Part shown: piece after piece, positions 1-10,162 of the stretch
How the letters are laid out: each line of letters begins with the position of its first letter
Numbering within the stretch: position 1 is the first letter of the stretch
From: Kitagawia praeruptora
Taxonomy: Eukaryota; Streptophyta; Magnoliopsida; Apiales; Apiaceae
Direction of reading: 5' to 3'
Assembly (NCBI GenBank): GCA_037693485.1
Contig: CM075344.1
Location: forward strand, 17,320,501-17,384,500
Length of the DNA stretch: 64,000 bases
The notes under the pieces: generated by a model
What the model was told of the DNA's origin: nothing
Database searches by the model: none
Seen by the model: the letters and a program-made list of their open reading frames with translations, nothing else
Program-made: the position numbers and the translations under genes

Positions 1-112
1 ACAAGACAACTAGTCTTTACTTTAGAGATAACAGACTCACTGGGTGAATAAAAGAAGGTGAATAGAAGATAACAATAACCACGAAGCTTTCACTCTATGA
101 TGCACATATGCA

Positions 113-124
113 GCTCTGATACCA
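113..124 (-). other. Primer-binding site (iMet tRNA) of the left-edge LTR element
   Basis: Reverse complement reads TGGTATCAGAGC, exactly complementary to the plant initiator methionine tRNA 3' end. It lies just downstream, on the minus strand, of an LTR end in CA. Confidence 0.6.
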
Positions 125-127
125 TAA

Positions 128-417
128 TGAGCAAGATACACTTAGCATATAGCAGTCATAACAAGAGTGAAGAAAGCTTTAACACAGAGATACTTCTCTC
201 AATAATAAACTGATTCATACATTCACCTCACAGCCATACAAAGTCTTTATATTCTGATACATAACAAACTACTAGATAACGACCAAAATAGAATAACTGA
301 CCTGCTACTCTCTTAATGATAAGACAGACAATACAATGCCCTTAGAGAGGACCACATAAGTTGCCACATACTTAGTGATACTACATGACTTATTTGGAAA
401 CGACAATAAAGGATAAC
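128..417 (-). mobile_element. Copia-type LTR (5' LTR end) inside the first intron of the TIR gene; right boundary uncertain
   Basis: On the minus strand a sequence ending in ...TTGCTCA at 128 is followed after three bases by TGGTATCAGAGC (113-124), the initiator-Met tRNA primer-binding site used by many plant LTR retrotransposons. The stretch to its right contains an ATATAAAG TATA-like box near 247-254 and a typical short Copia LTR layout. The start of the LTR cannot be fixed: TGTCTGTC at about 328 and TGTTATCC at about 417 are both possible. The body of the element would lie beyond the left edge. Confidence 0.5.
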
Positions 418-550
418 AATAACAATATTCTTCATTAAGTATAATAGTAGTGATTGCATGATTGCATCATTAATGTAGTATCGTTCTAGGCAATCAAGAT
501 AATGATAACAAAGAAATGAAATAATCAAACAATAAACAAAGAGTACGTAC

Positions 551-1041
551 TCATGTGTATCGTGTTTGAGAAGGTACCCTGATAGCTTCGCGATTTCAGA
601 AAGTGCAAATTTCCACTCGTTTACCATATCAACAGAGTAACACTTCTTATGAGCTTCAAGAGCTTCTCCAAAACTCCCTTTTTGATAACGTACATCTGAT
701 GGATTCACATAATAAAATACAGGAACAACCTGATTCTTTGTTTGCTTGCAACCAAGGATCTCTACAAGCTCATCAAGGCACCACGATGAACGAGCATAGT
801 TCTCCGAGATAACCACCACAAACTTCTTCGCATTTTTTATTGCGTTACGTATTCCTGGTGAAATTTCTTCACCCTTTTCAAGTGCAGGATCATCTCTGAA
901 GGTTAAAATTCCTGCCTGATTCAAATTAAAGTAAAGATTGGCAATGAAGTTTCTGTGAGCGTCCTTACCGTAAAAGCTCAAGAAAACATCCCAAACGGGT
1001 AAAGAAGGGTCTATTAAATGAAGATTACTTGTGGAAGCCAT
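551..1041 (-). CDS. TIR-domain exon 1 of a TNL (TIR-NBS-LRR) resistance gene, partial
   Basis: The exon encodes about 163 residues forming one TIR domain. Visible motifs are TIR-1 DVFLSFYGKDAHRNF, the BB-loop region DDPALEKGEEISPGI, the alphaC motif SSWCLDEL with the glutamate that acts in TIR NADase catalysis, and FYYVNPSDVR (TIR-3). The exon ends at a GTACGT donor (550-545), as expected because TNL genes usually have an intron right after the TIR exon; the open frame past this point is intronic. The ATG at 1039-1041 precedes a short serine-rich leader typical of the family. In plants TIR domains make NAD-derived signals for EDS1-dependent immunity. The NBS and LRR exons must lie beyond the left edge, so it is unknown whether the gene is intact. 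The LTR in the intron suggests it may not be. Confidence 0.88.
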
Positions 1042-1669
1042 GGAAGTCCAAACTACAAAGCGTGCTAGACTATGCTGTTAATAGAGATTCACTAAGTCGC
1101 CCGCTATATAGATAATTTAAAAGTATTATTAAAATGATATTATTAAATCAATAAATATTTCCTGCAAAGAAACTACATCAAACAAGCAACTAATGTCATG
1201 AATCATGAACAAAACATATCATCATTAACAGAAATCAAACCAATCAAAAAATGTCAACTAAATTCTTCTTATTTTGTGCCCTAACCGTTCATATAATGCC
1301 AACTAATAGCCTTGAATGTTTTTTTAACTACAGGCTATCTAAAACAATTCCATAAGTCCCACGGTTGACAGCTACTAAATTTTAAGTTTTAACTAGTCAA
1401 AACTAACAGTCCTTCTCAGTCTCATTTAAACTTTACATCAAACACGTAGCAAACAAGTATTTTAGGGTGTATTCAACAAATATTAAGATACATACCTGGT
1501 TTATCAAGGATCTTTGATATCAACTGACACGGGAGATAAACCCTTGTATGTACTGTATAAATAAGACGGTTGCATGAATAACTTGTAAATTTGGATAACT
1601 TATGTTATCTAGTTTTAGGTAATCTATTAAATCTATTAAATAAATTAATGTATCTGAACTAAATCAAAC
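1042..1669. other. AT-rich upstream region of the TIR gene
   Basis: This is the 5' flank of the TIR exon. I see no coding sequence and no repeat I can name. The promoter of the TNL would be expected here, but no core element stands out convincingly. Confidence 0.4.
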
Positions 1670-1850
1670 ATCTCTCCCTCATAGTCATAGGTTCCGAACC
1701 GTGAACCGTGAGGTCACGGGTTCGATTTCTGCCGGGGTCAAAAACCGAAAACAATCTCCCTACCTTTGTGTAGGGACATGATTGCGTACATCCTACCCCC
1801 CTCAGATCCTGCTCATGCGGGATATACTGAGTATGTTGTATGTTAAATAT
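1670..1850 (+). mobile_element. tRNA-derived SINE sharing its 3' tail with the RTE LINE
   Basis: A pol III B-box-like motif GGGTTCGATTTC lies at about 1718-1729. The downstream part, from the GGGGTCAAAAACCG region through GCGTACATCC to GCGGGATATACTGAGTATG, closely follows the 3' end of the RTE LINE at 36170-36280. A tRNA-like head plus a LINE-like tail is the hallmark of plant SINEs mobilised by a partner LINE. The A box is not clear and no flanking target duplication could be fixed, although the 14-mer ATATACTGAGTATG recurs about 25 bp downstream. The minus-strand open frame here is not coding. Confidence 0.6.
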
Positions 1851-1897
1851 ACTGAGTATGCGAGAAAATCTCAGAATATACTCATATGTATTTAACA

Positions 1898-2134
1898 TTC
1901 CCCCTCACTCGCAAGCCCACTATGGGGTAAGAGTGGTCACTAGGAGCCCATATTTGGAGCAATACCTTAGTGCCAAATTAAATTGAGAATATTGGGAATG
2001 GTGGGGTTCGAACTTGAGACCTCCACAAACACCAGAGCTCTGATACCATGTTAGAAACCGTTTAATATAATATAAGATCCATATAAGGCCTCCCTCTAAC
2101 ACCTTAAGGTTTTAGATGAGTTGGTTACTTAACA
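1898..2134 (-). mobile_element. TRIM-like LTR retrotransposon: 5' LTR, primer site and short internal region
   Basis: Read on the minus strand, an 86-bp LTR (2134-2049) starts TGTTAAGTAACC and ends TTCTAACA. It is immediately followed by the iMet primer site TGGTATCAGAGC (2048-2037). A very short internal region ends in the purine tract GTGAGGGGGAA (about 1908-1898), next to TGTTAAAT, which looks like the start of a 3' LTR (1897 leftwards). The 3' LTR is not recognisable beyond its first bases and may be disrupted by the SINE. No 5S-like sequence is present, so this is not a Cassandra element. Confidence 0.65.
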
Positions 2135-3353
2135 GGTTGGTTGGTTGGTACCTATTGATTTTACTTATTTAGAATCTTTTTTTATATTTTATCTAACTAA
2201 ATTTTTTTCTTTTATTTAATTATAGATAAAATCTTTTTTTATATTTTATCTAACTAAATTTTTTTCTTTACTAATCAATTTCCTTTTCCAGGTTAAACAT
2301 GTTACCTTTAAAATTTTTGCTTTACTAATCAATTTCCTTTTTTAGGTTAAACATGTTACCTTTTCTTTTCTTTTTAATAACTAAGCAGTTTCTTTTTTCA
2401 GGTAAAATATAATATCTTCTATATGTTATCTAACTAAAAAGCATATTATAATTACTATTAACTAATTAATTAATTTTTTCATTCAAATTATCATTTCTCT
2501 TTTCTCTAACTAAAATATCTCTTTTTCCAATTATATCACGGGTTATCATTTAAAAATCTTCTTTTATATTTTATTTAACTAAAAATTTTACTTTACTAAT
2601 CAATCCACTTTTTCAGGTTAAACATGTTACCTTTTTTTTAATAACTAAGCAGTTTCCTTTTTCAGGTAAAATGTAATATCTTTTATATTTTATCTAATTA
2701 AAAAAACAAATTATAATTATTGTTAACTAATAAATTAATTTTTCATTTTTTCTCTAACTAAATTTTTTTTTCCCAATTATATCACGGGTTACCTTTTTCA
2801 GCCAAAACAAGTTACTTTTTTTATTTTCTCTAACTAAAACCTCTCTTTTTCAAATTATATCACGGGCGATTATATTTAATAAAAATAAAATCATAATATT
2901 ATAATGTTATTAATTAACCGATCACTTAAATTCTCCTTTTCTAAAAACATTACGAGCAATTTTATTTTGTAAAATAACATAATTAAATTATAATTACTAT
3001 AAATTAATCAATTACCCTTTTCACCTAAAATATATTACCTTTTTAATTTTCTCTAATTAAATCCTCTCTTTTTCCAATTATATCACGGGCATTTTATTTA
3101 ATAAAACAAAATAATAATTTTATAATTACTAATAAATAACTTATTACATTTTCAACTAAAACCTATCGCATTTTCTATATTTTTTTAAACTAAAATCATT
3201 CCTTTTAAAGAAATATCATGGATAACATTTATATAATTATGATCATTATCTCATTTAAATATTTAAGCCTCCAAAATTTATATTTAAAAAAAGTTAATAA
3301 ATTTTTTTATAATATTAAAAAAATTCTGTGCATCGCACGGGTTTTAAGCTAGT
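2135..3353 (+). mobile_element. Non-autonomous Helitron, 5' truncated, 3' end intact
   Basis: The 3' end has a short hairpin (GTGC-ATC-GCAC, 3328-3338) followed 10 nt later by the terminal CTAGT (3349-3353), the CTRR-type terminus of plant Helitrons. The left part (GGTTGGTTGGTACC...) matches the sub-5' region of the Helitron at 53192-55464. The first 5' bases are missing at the TRIM boundary. The body is AT-rich and made of repeated blocks such as TTTTATCTAACTAAA and ATCACGGG. No Rep/helicase coding sequence is present. Confidence 0.75.
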
Positions 3354-3550
3354 ATAAATTTAATAGCATTTTTATAAATATAAATGATTCATCTTAAATC
3401 TACGAATTTATCCTACTTATAATCTCAGATAGCATTCTAAGATCACCTCACTCACTTACATGTTACTCCAAAAATAAATGTCTATCGTAACAAAATTCCT
3501 CCTAAGATAATATTGGTCAATTGTTTTGTTAACAATTAAAAAATACTCCA
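3354..3550. other. AT-rich spacer
   Basis: Short stretch between the Helitron and the Mutator-like element. Nothing recognisable. Confidence 0.4.
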
Positions 3551-3558
3551 TATATTAG

Positions 3559-4408
3559 GGTGAAAAACAAAAATACCCATATTTTAATTCCAGCTGCTCA
3601 AAATACCTATATGCGGAAAGAGGCGCCCAAAATACCCACGGACCATGCAAGTTAGAGATGCGTACAGGGCTATACGCATTATGTTCATGCGTGGAGTTGA
3701 ACCACGCAATTTAAAGATGCGTGTAGTGTGTAAATTTCAATTATGTACTGTGAATAGTACCCAGCGTTGCGCATGTTGAGAATGCGTATCTCACGATGCG
3801 CATCTCCAACATGCGCAACCCTGGTATTGTTCATCATCTTCCAAGCTCACATCAGAGCGATTTTCCGACGAAACTTTGGTCACTTCGTTCACTCCTTTTC
3901 CGGCATCGAACACTAGCATATTATATACCAAATTCTTCGCCTTTTCACCCTCTACATGTCTATACCATTGAATTTTAATTTGTTTTGCCTGATTCGAAAT
4001 ACCCAAACTGTACCATTTTTTCCGATCTTCTTTCCGATAAGCGAACAGACGCCCCTGCGGGGCCAAACTCAATAAATCAACTTGGAAAAATGGAGATTCA
4101 GGTATGGGCAATATTTTCATGTCTTTAGATGTGATGGAGGTAGCCGGAGGAGTACGAACGATGAAGACGACCGAAGAGGCGATCGATAAACCGAGAGAGA
4201 CGACGGCTGTGTTCGTTAGAAAATGACGTGGGATGACGTCATTGCGCATCTGGGAAATGCGTTACCCCAGATGCGCAAGAGGGAAATGCGTATCTCTACC
4301 TACGCATGCCTAGCATGCGTAGGTCGTGGGTAATTTGGGCGGACTGTTCCGCATAAAGGTATTTTGGGTACTGTGACTACAAAAGTAGTGTATTTTGATC
4401 ATTTTCTC
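3559..4408. mobile_element. Mutator-like non-autonomous transposon with long inverted ends
   Basis: An 850-bp element is flanked by a perfect 8-bp duplication TATATTAG (3551-3558 and 4409-4416). The outer ~100 bp at each side are inverted copies of each other: left GTGAAAAACAAAAATAC..CAAAATACC.ATATGCGGAA, right (reverse complement) GAGAAAATGATCAAAATAC..AAAATACC.TTATGCGGAA. Inside the ends are many copies of ATGCGCAT/ATGCGTAT. Long inverted ends favour Mutator-like over hAT, although 8 bp is also the hAT duplication length and 9 bp is commoner for Mutator. Confidence 0.75.
3791..4249 (-). CDS. Unidentified 152-codon open frame inside the Mutator-like element
   Basis: The open frame fills most of the space between the inverted ends. 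It starts with a hydrophobic stretch (about residues 12-32) and continues with charged sequence. I recognise no domain. It could be a captured host fragment, as in Pack-MULEs, or chance: its first and last codons lie in the terminal ATGCGCAT repeats. No transposase motif is present. Confidence 0.25.
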   Translation of the reverse strand: MRNDVIPRHFLTNTAVVSLGLSIASSVVFIVRTPPATSITSKDMKILPIPESPFFQVDLLSLAPQGRLFAYRKEDRKKWYSLGISNQAKQIKIQWYRHVEGEKAKNLVYNMLVFDAGKGVNEVTKVSSENRSDVSLEDDEQYQGCACWRCAS

Positions 4409-4416
4409 TATATTAG

Positions 4417-5502
4417 CCATTTTAATTGTTGTTGTAAACTCGTAGAGTTTCAAGAAATTCTTTATTTTAGTTTTTAATTCAAAAAATGAACAGAATTAAT
4501 AAAAATGTTGCTTCAAAAATTTTTTAATTAATGTCTCTTAAAAATACTAAAAGTCTCTTTTCTATTCTCATTTTTTAATTAATATCCTAAATTTTTAGGA
4601 TATTGTATTGTATACCTACTCCAACAAGCTTGTTTATAATTGATCCTTATAATTATTAAATAATAAAGAAAGAAGGGAAGTAAGAACAAAAAAAAGAGGA
4701 AAATAATTGGAAAAATGAGGAAAAATTTTAAGAGTGACATGAGCACAAATTTAGACCTAATCCCTTATAATTTAAGTCAGGAAGTCATATAAGGGGTTTG
4801 TTGGACTTGTGGTGTTAGTAACTCTTAACTTATATTTTAATAATAAAATATTCATAACTATCAACTCTTGCACAACTTTTGGTTATTGATTTATGAATAA
4901 ATTATAAATAAATAGCTAATATAAAGAATATTGTTAGAGTTTAACACTAATAACTTATTAACAAATTATAAATAAATGGCTAATATAAAAAGTATTGTAG
5001 AGTTTGACCACTAATAACTTGTTATAGTTATTTATTTATATTATTTTTAAGAATAAATGTAAGAATCTTGGAGATGTTCTAATATAATCATATGCTATTA
5101 ACCTTAAAATATTGATAGCCACAAATCCAGTAAATATGTAACAACTCCTATTATGGTCGTTGTTCTCTCGCGTTTTTTAGATGATAAACTACATTAAACT
5201 GTGGTAATTGTACTGAATGAAAAATATAATAAAAATAAAGGAGATTTTTTTTTGTTAAGAAAAAGCTTTGACTAATAAAATAAAGGAGATTTAAATAAAT
5301 GTTTGACAACTAAAAGTCTAAAACACATAAAAGCTCAAGTAATTATCTAGGAAGAATGAATGGGTAAAATTAATTGAAAATGTGAGAAAACTGCAAGTAT
5401 TTGTAGGAAACAGAAATCATATTACAGATAACATCTATAGATCAAGGGAGACTGAGACTGGCATCTCCCTCTCCCTTTTTTTTAATCAAAGGATTATCTT
5501 CA
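4417..5502. repeat. AT-rich region with an imperfect internal duplication
   Basis: No gene is visible. About 4890-5040 contains two imperfect copies of a ~90-bp block (ATAAATAAATAGCTAATATAAAG.../ATAAATAAATGGCTAATATAAAA...). TTGGAGATGTTCT at about 5064 resembles a decayed PIF/Harbinger-type MITE end like the one at 56720-56734. The facing end is not recognisable. Confidence 0.3.
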
Positions 5503-5722
5503 TTAAGAAAGATCAGCTAATAAAGCTGTAAATAAACAGGAAGGAACATTAGTTCCATGGTACTCATGCACGGACAGCATGAATACAAGAAGCATGAGCA
5601 AGAGAGTATGTGCAACATTGGTAGCAGTCTGTTTTACAAATAATAACTCCGCAGAATTTAAACTCGAAAACAGCTTCTGACAGTCCACAGCGTAAGCACC
5701 AAATGAGGAGTTCATAGTTGAT

Positions 5723-6403
5723 TTACTCCGAATACTTCTGGTTGGTAATAATAACACTAGTGCTTAAACGAAAATCAATGTTCTTCCACGTATCAGTGTT
5801 TTCGCATTTGTAAACAACCCATAGGGCAACACCAAAAAAGTTACCTCCCAAGAGTGGAGGGATATCTAAAGAGACTATCGTTCCCCTGCTTTTGTAATCG
5901 AACCATTTTGGAATCTCCTTATTTGGTAGAAATGCAGTAAATGAAGATTGCTCGACTCTTCCTACCTGTAACATTTAAAATTTGACAGATAAATTTACAG
6001 AAGTGTGATCACGTGTCATTTACAGTACAGAGGGAGAGACAAACACGAACATACCTGAAGGGAACTCTGTTTCAAAGTAACTGATTTCAGATTTCTGCAG
6101 GCAGCAACAAAAAGAAAACAAAGATGAGGAGGAAGTCCCGAGAGTGATTGAAGGCTGTCGCAGTGTCTAATAGTCAAAGACCTTAGATGTTTCAATCTGG
6201 ATAAATCAGGTAGCTGCTCCAGTTCTGCATAGCTACATACCGCTAAACTTGTTAGATTCAGAGGAAGTCGTGGAAAGGAGGAACAGGTACCTTTACAAAA
6301 ATACAATCCTAGAAATCGTAGTTTGGAAAGCTTAGAAAAATCGAATGAGGATGGGGAGAGACCCTCGCCCCAAAAACATAAATCCTTTACAGAAGAGAAA
6401 CTT
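5723..6403 (-). pseudogene. 3' part of a TNL resistance gene: LRRs plus C-terminal post-LRR (C-JID) domain
   Basis: Two exons are visible. The first (6403-6055) encodes LRR sequence with repeated LP.L..L/ L.SL.I..C..L patterns, including LKHLRSLTIRHCDSLQSL, and ends at a GTATGT donor. The second starts after an acceptor at 5967-5966 and encodes the post-LRR domain: FLPNKEIPKWFDYKSRG and FFGVALWVVYK match the usual PG.EIP.WF and GVALC.VV signature of TNL C-terminal jelly-roll domains. It stops at 5723. The LRR frame runs open up to 6403 and is cut there by a PIF/Harbinger-type end. No upstream TIR or NBS exon for it is found elsewhere in the window, so this copy is broken or was split by a large insertion. 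Its neighbour on the same strand is the TIR exon at 551-1041. Confidence 0.85.
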
Positions 6404-6640
6404 AGAGCATCTCCAATGGTGGATCTTGATCCCGTATGGTTGGGTGGTCGAGAAATATTTTTTTAAAAAATCGAATCCTTAAACCCGACGAAACCTTGTT
6501 TAGGGGTTCAGGTCAAAGTGATAGTTGACTGTTCAATTACCCAATCAAATTAATTTTTTTTCCTGAATTTTTGGAAATAACATTAAAAAGGATGGATCTT
6601 GATGCCCGTACGGTTGGGTCGTCGAGATATATTTTGAAAA
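6404..6640. mobile_element. PIF/Harbinger-type terminus abutting the TNL fragment
   Basis: TTA followed by GAGCATCTCCAATGG (6403-6420) matches the end of the complete MITE at 56352-56734. Inside it a ~45-bp block GGATCTTGATCCCGTATGG... occurs twice (about 6420 and 6595). The partner end is not found, so the extent is unknown. Confidence 0.5.
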
Positions 6641-9170
6641 GCATTACATTATATTTCTTTATATTTATAATTAACAAATTGAATATATTTTTATAAATTT
6701 TATTATTACATTTTAATTTTTGAGCTTTTTTTAATTTTATATATAATTCACGATATACTACAAATTTCAATTTATATTATATATAAATACATGTGAAGTA
6801 TTTTTCATATTATAATAAATTTAATAATTTAAATAAATTATAAAAGATATGTAATGTACTGTTTTGTTTTGTGTTGCTCGAGTCCCGAGGTGAAAAAATG
6901 GGCGGACTTTTTCCCCCCAAATTGCACTTTCCCCCTTTAAACAAAATTACGTTCACACACACACACATTCTCACACATATCTCTCTCTCAAGCTCCCTCT
7001 CTCTACTATCTCCCCTCTTGAAAAAATATCCCTCAATTCGAAGAAATCTCTCAGTATTATCTTCATATAATTGGATAATATCTCTCTTCTCTTTTCTTTT
7101 TTACTCTCTTTTCTTCTCTTTTATTTTCTCTCTATATCTAATTTGTTTTTTTTTACTTTGTAGGTGATTAATTGGGTCTCCGATTAATGGGTCTGTTCTT
7201 TACTTTTCTTGAGTCAATTTGTTTTTTATTTTTCTCTGATTAATTGGTCTTGCACTCACTCTTTTATGTTAATTTTCAAATAGGTTTCGATTGGGAATTT
7301 TCATTCGGGTTCAATTAGGGCTTCAAGTTCAAGGTAAATTTGTGCAATCTGGTATATTAGGATATGCAATCTCCACGCATACTTGTATATGGTAGTCGAT
7401 TGGGCATATGTACTTGTATATGGGTGTCTATTATATGGGCATATATGTACTTGTTGTATATGGGTATTTTAATGTTTGTGCATATGTATGTTTAGTTGGG
7501 TTTATGTCCAGTGCATTTTACATTTAGGAATAATTATATGTTTAGTTAGAGCTCAGTAGTGTATAATTTGAAAGTATTGTTAGTTCATATGTTTTAGATA
7601 CATTTTAGAATTTCTAGATTTCCTAGTTCTTAGTGATTACCCATAAGATTAGTTCATATGTTCTTAGTGATTATCTAGAAACTCAAAGTTGAAAGTTGTG
7701 CTTTTGGTCAATACAAAAAAATCAGCTCCGGAACTTGACACAATCCAAATATACCTTGTTAATCCCGCGTCATAGAAAAAGAGCCCTCCAAAGCGTGGCT
7801 CAGTGATAAAAACAGTGAGTGGATGTTTGTTTATTATCTGCGCTGCTCTATTAGTTTGGATGATTTCTATGTATAGTTTCTTATGGTTTTTTGTTTGGAT
7901 TTTTATGCAGATTATTTTGTACACAGAACTATATGCAAGTATTAACACATTCTTGTTTTAGTGGTTACGTTCTTCGTACTTGATTCTCAACATATTCCTT
8001 GCACTAATTCTTGTTTGGACATTGTAGCTAGTATCATACAGGGACAAAATGGGGAAAAAAACTCAAACTAGTTTTGGCCCGATTGGCACCCTCTCCCATC
8101 TCTAGCAAGAGCATAAGACTTCAGTTCTCACTAAAAGAAACAATTTGTGTGAAAAATTAGTGCTTTATGTTTAAGATTATGATTACATGATATATATTGC
8201 TTACCAGAAATAAATCGTTGGTTGTATTGGGGAATGCTAACAAGTGTTAAGTTATTTTTTATTAATTTGGTCCAAATTGATTTGTTTGATTTTGTACCCT
8301 GCTGTTTAATTTATATAGAAAATTAACAATAGAATTAATAGCAACTACTTGACAATGTATAAAGAAACCAATAGCAGTAATTTACATGTTTGTTTTAAGG
8401 TATATAGCTGAATTTTCGAACACCTTTTTGTTTTATACATTTTTAAAAATTATATCGTGGTTATATCGATCCATTAACTGTAGGTTTTGAGTTCAAATTT
8501 AAGTGAAAATTTGTGTTGCTTTGGTTCTGATGATTGAAATGTTCAAATTTTGCAGGTGTATCTGCGGCTACCGATTTACGACCTAGCTGTAGTGTAAATC
8601 GCATGGTAAGTCTCTTCCACAAGTCCAACTATTTATATCTTTGTCTCTACATTACAGTTTAAGTATATGAATTCTATTTTGAAAGTTTCTTTCTGCATTG
8701 CTTTTGCTTCATGTTCATCTAGAACATATCTTAAATATTTTCAATCTCGATCACAAAATGGTAAGGTTTATGTAACTTTAAATCTGGTCTTTAATTTTAA
8801 TAAATGATTTACTATCTCTTATGCAAGGCATGACGGAGATAAGATAAAAATTGAACCTGAGGAGGACGTAGCTAGTGAGTTTCGCGGTCTTTTGAACTTT
8901 TGCAAAAAAGAGGAACCTGATCATAATATGAACTTCATGTGTCCATCTAGTTGTATAATAAATGTTTGAGAATATTGTCCAGACATGTACACATTTAACT
9001 TTGTTTTCAGTCAGTTTTGCTATTTTTGTCTTTTTTACCAGATTGTGTGGAAACATGTAAGTCCATTACAAATAATGGTTCAAATCACATGAATTGGTAG
9101 AGAAGTCGATCAAATATTGTCGTGGACTAATTTTATTGTCTGAACACATTAATAGCTTAATCTTTTGCAG
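6641..9170 (+). other. Gene-like non-coding segment, possibly captured promoter and untranslated exons
   Basis: After an AT-rich stretch, 6890-7160 shows a pyrimidine-rich tract with CA and CT repeats like a plant 5' leader. At 7315-7335 GTTCAAG is followed by a GTAAAT donor. At about 8555-8605 a small exon-like segment lies between TTTTGCAG and GTAAGT. None of these contains a convincing open frame. They lie on the same strand as the kinase fragment at 9171 and may be remains of one captured gene. Identification is tentative. Confidence 0.3.
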
Positions 9171-9302
9171 GTATGAAGCTGTGACTCTACCACATTGCTT
9201 GTGTGCCTCCGCTGTATAGACTTGGATCCCCTGAAACGGCCATGGATGGGGCAGGTTGTACACATGCTTGAGGTAGAATACTTTTCTTTTTCATAGTGTA
9301 AG
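9171..9302 (+). pseudogene. Fragment of a receptor-like protein kinase (kinase subdomain XI)
   Basis: Directly after an acceptor TCTTTTGCAG the sequence encodes LLVCLRCIDLDPLKRP followed by WMGQVVHMLE and then EYFSF before a stop. This matches the C-terminal lobe of plant receptor-like kinases (typical pattern LRCVDPD..KRPKMGQVVHMLE.E), where the arginine of the KRP motif is the conserved subdomain XI residue. The frame just upstream in the exon is disturbed, and no other kinase subdomain is visible nearby. It is therefore a captured or decayed exon, probably carried by the CACTA-type element whose end lies at 17868. Confidence 0.6.
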
Positions 9303-10162
9303 TTCCTTTTCTCATTTTAAAGCATTTGAGTATACTGTAAGCATCTTTTCCCATGTCAAATGCATTTCAGTTGAGTAGTATATTGCAGACAATATTAAAT
9401 GCAGTTGTACAAAGCACATTGCTGAAATTAGAACTATTTACATAATTAATTACTGTGTGTTATCTAGTTTTGGTATTAACTTGAATTAAATTACTAGAGA
9501 GCCTCAAGATTACAAGTCCTACAATAGAGATTTCCTATTTTATCCTATTTCCAAAAACATTGACCATGTCATTGCGTGTAACAAGACATCATGAATATAC
9601 CTCATGACACTTCAGGGGCAGGTAACATTTATTATCCTCTATGCACACTCAAGCAGATGCATGTTCCAGTGGCTTCATCTAATAGGTGCATATACTATTG
9701 TTAATGGAAAATTGATCTAGTATACAGAATATATATCCTAGTATTGGTGCCCGATTCGCATGTTTTTTAATTTATTGTTTGACATATTAATACCTATGAT
9801 AACTATAGTATAAAGAATTTGTGTTTTGTTCTGTGATATAGAATATTATAAATATAACTTAGATTAACATTGGAATGTACATTTACTTCAACTTCTTAAG
9901 TTAAACTGCTATGCAGGAAACTATTCCAACAAAAAGCTCACAAGTTTTCGTAAATAAATGATCAAAGTTCTAAGGTCAATAGTAGGTTTTTCCCAAATTA
10001 AGTTATTGTTAAGATTTTTTTGTGCTACAAAAAAATTAGAATCAGCTTTCTTTATAATAGTTTGTGAAAAAGCTGCTTTCTACAGAAACTAGAAATTATA
10101 GCTTTCCCTGAATGCAGCTAACCAGCTATTATGGAGAGCAGATTCAGTGTTACCAAACACGC
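9303..10162. other. No gene seen; probable intron-like or TE-internal sequence
   Basis: AT-rich sequence with scattered splice-like sites (for example CAGGGGCAG|GTAAC near 9620) but no open frame. It is continuous with 16618-17220 once the inserted LTR element is discounted. Confidence 0.3.

Noticed and set aside
1898..2134. Cassandra-type TRIM with 5S rRNA promoter
   Set aside because: The 86-bp LTR has no 5S-like sequence.
7664..7948. 94-codon minus-strand frame
   Set aside because: No recognisable domain, AT-rich context and no splice or start support; likely chance.
6404..8110. A complete PIF/Harbinger element from the TNL break to the AGAGCATAAG near 8105
   Set aside because: The right-hand sequence does not match the inverted end well enough and no TTA-bounded pair is visible.
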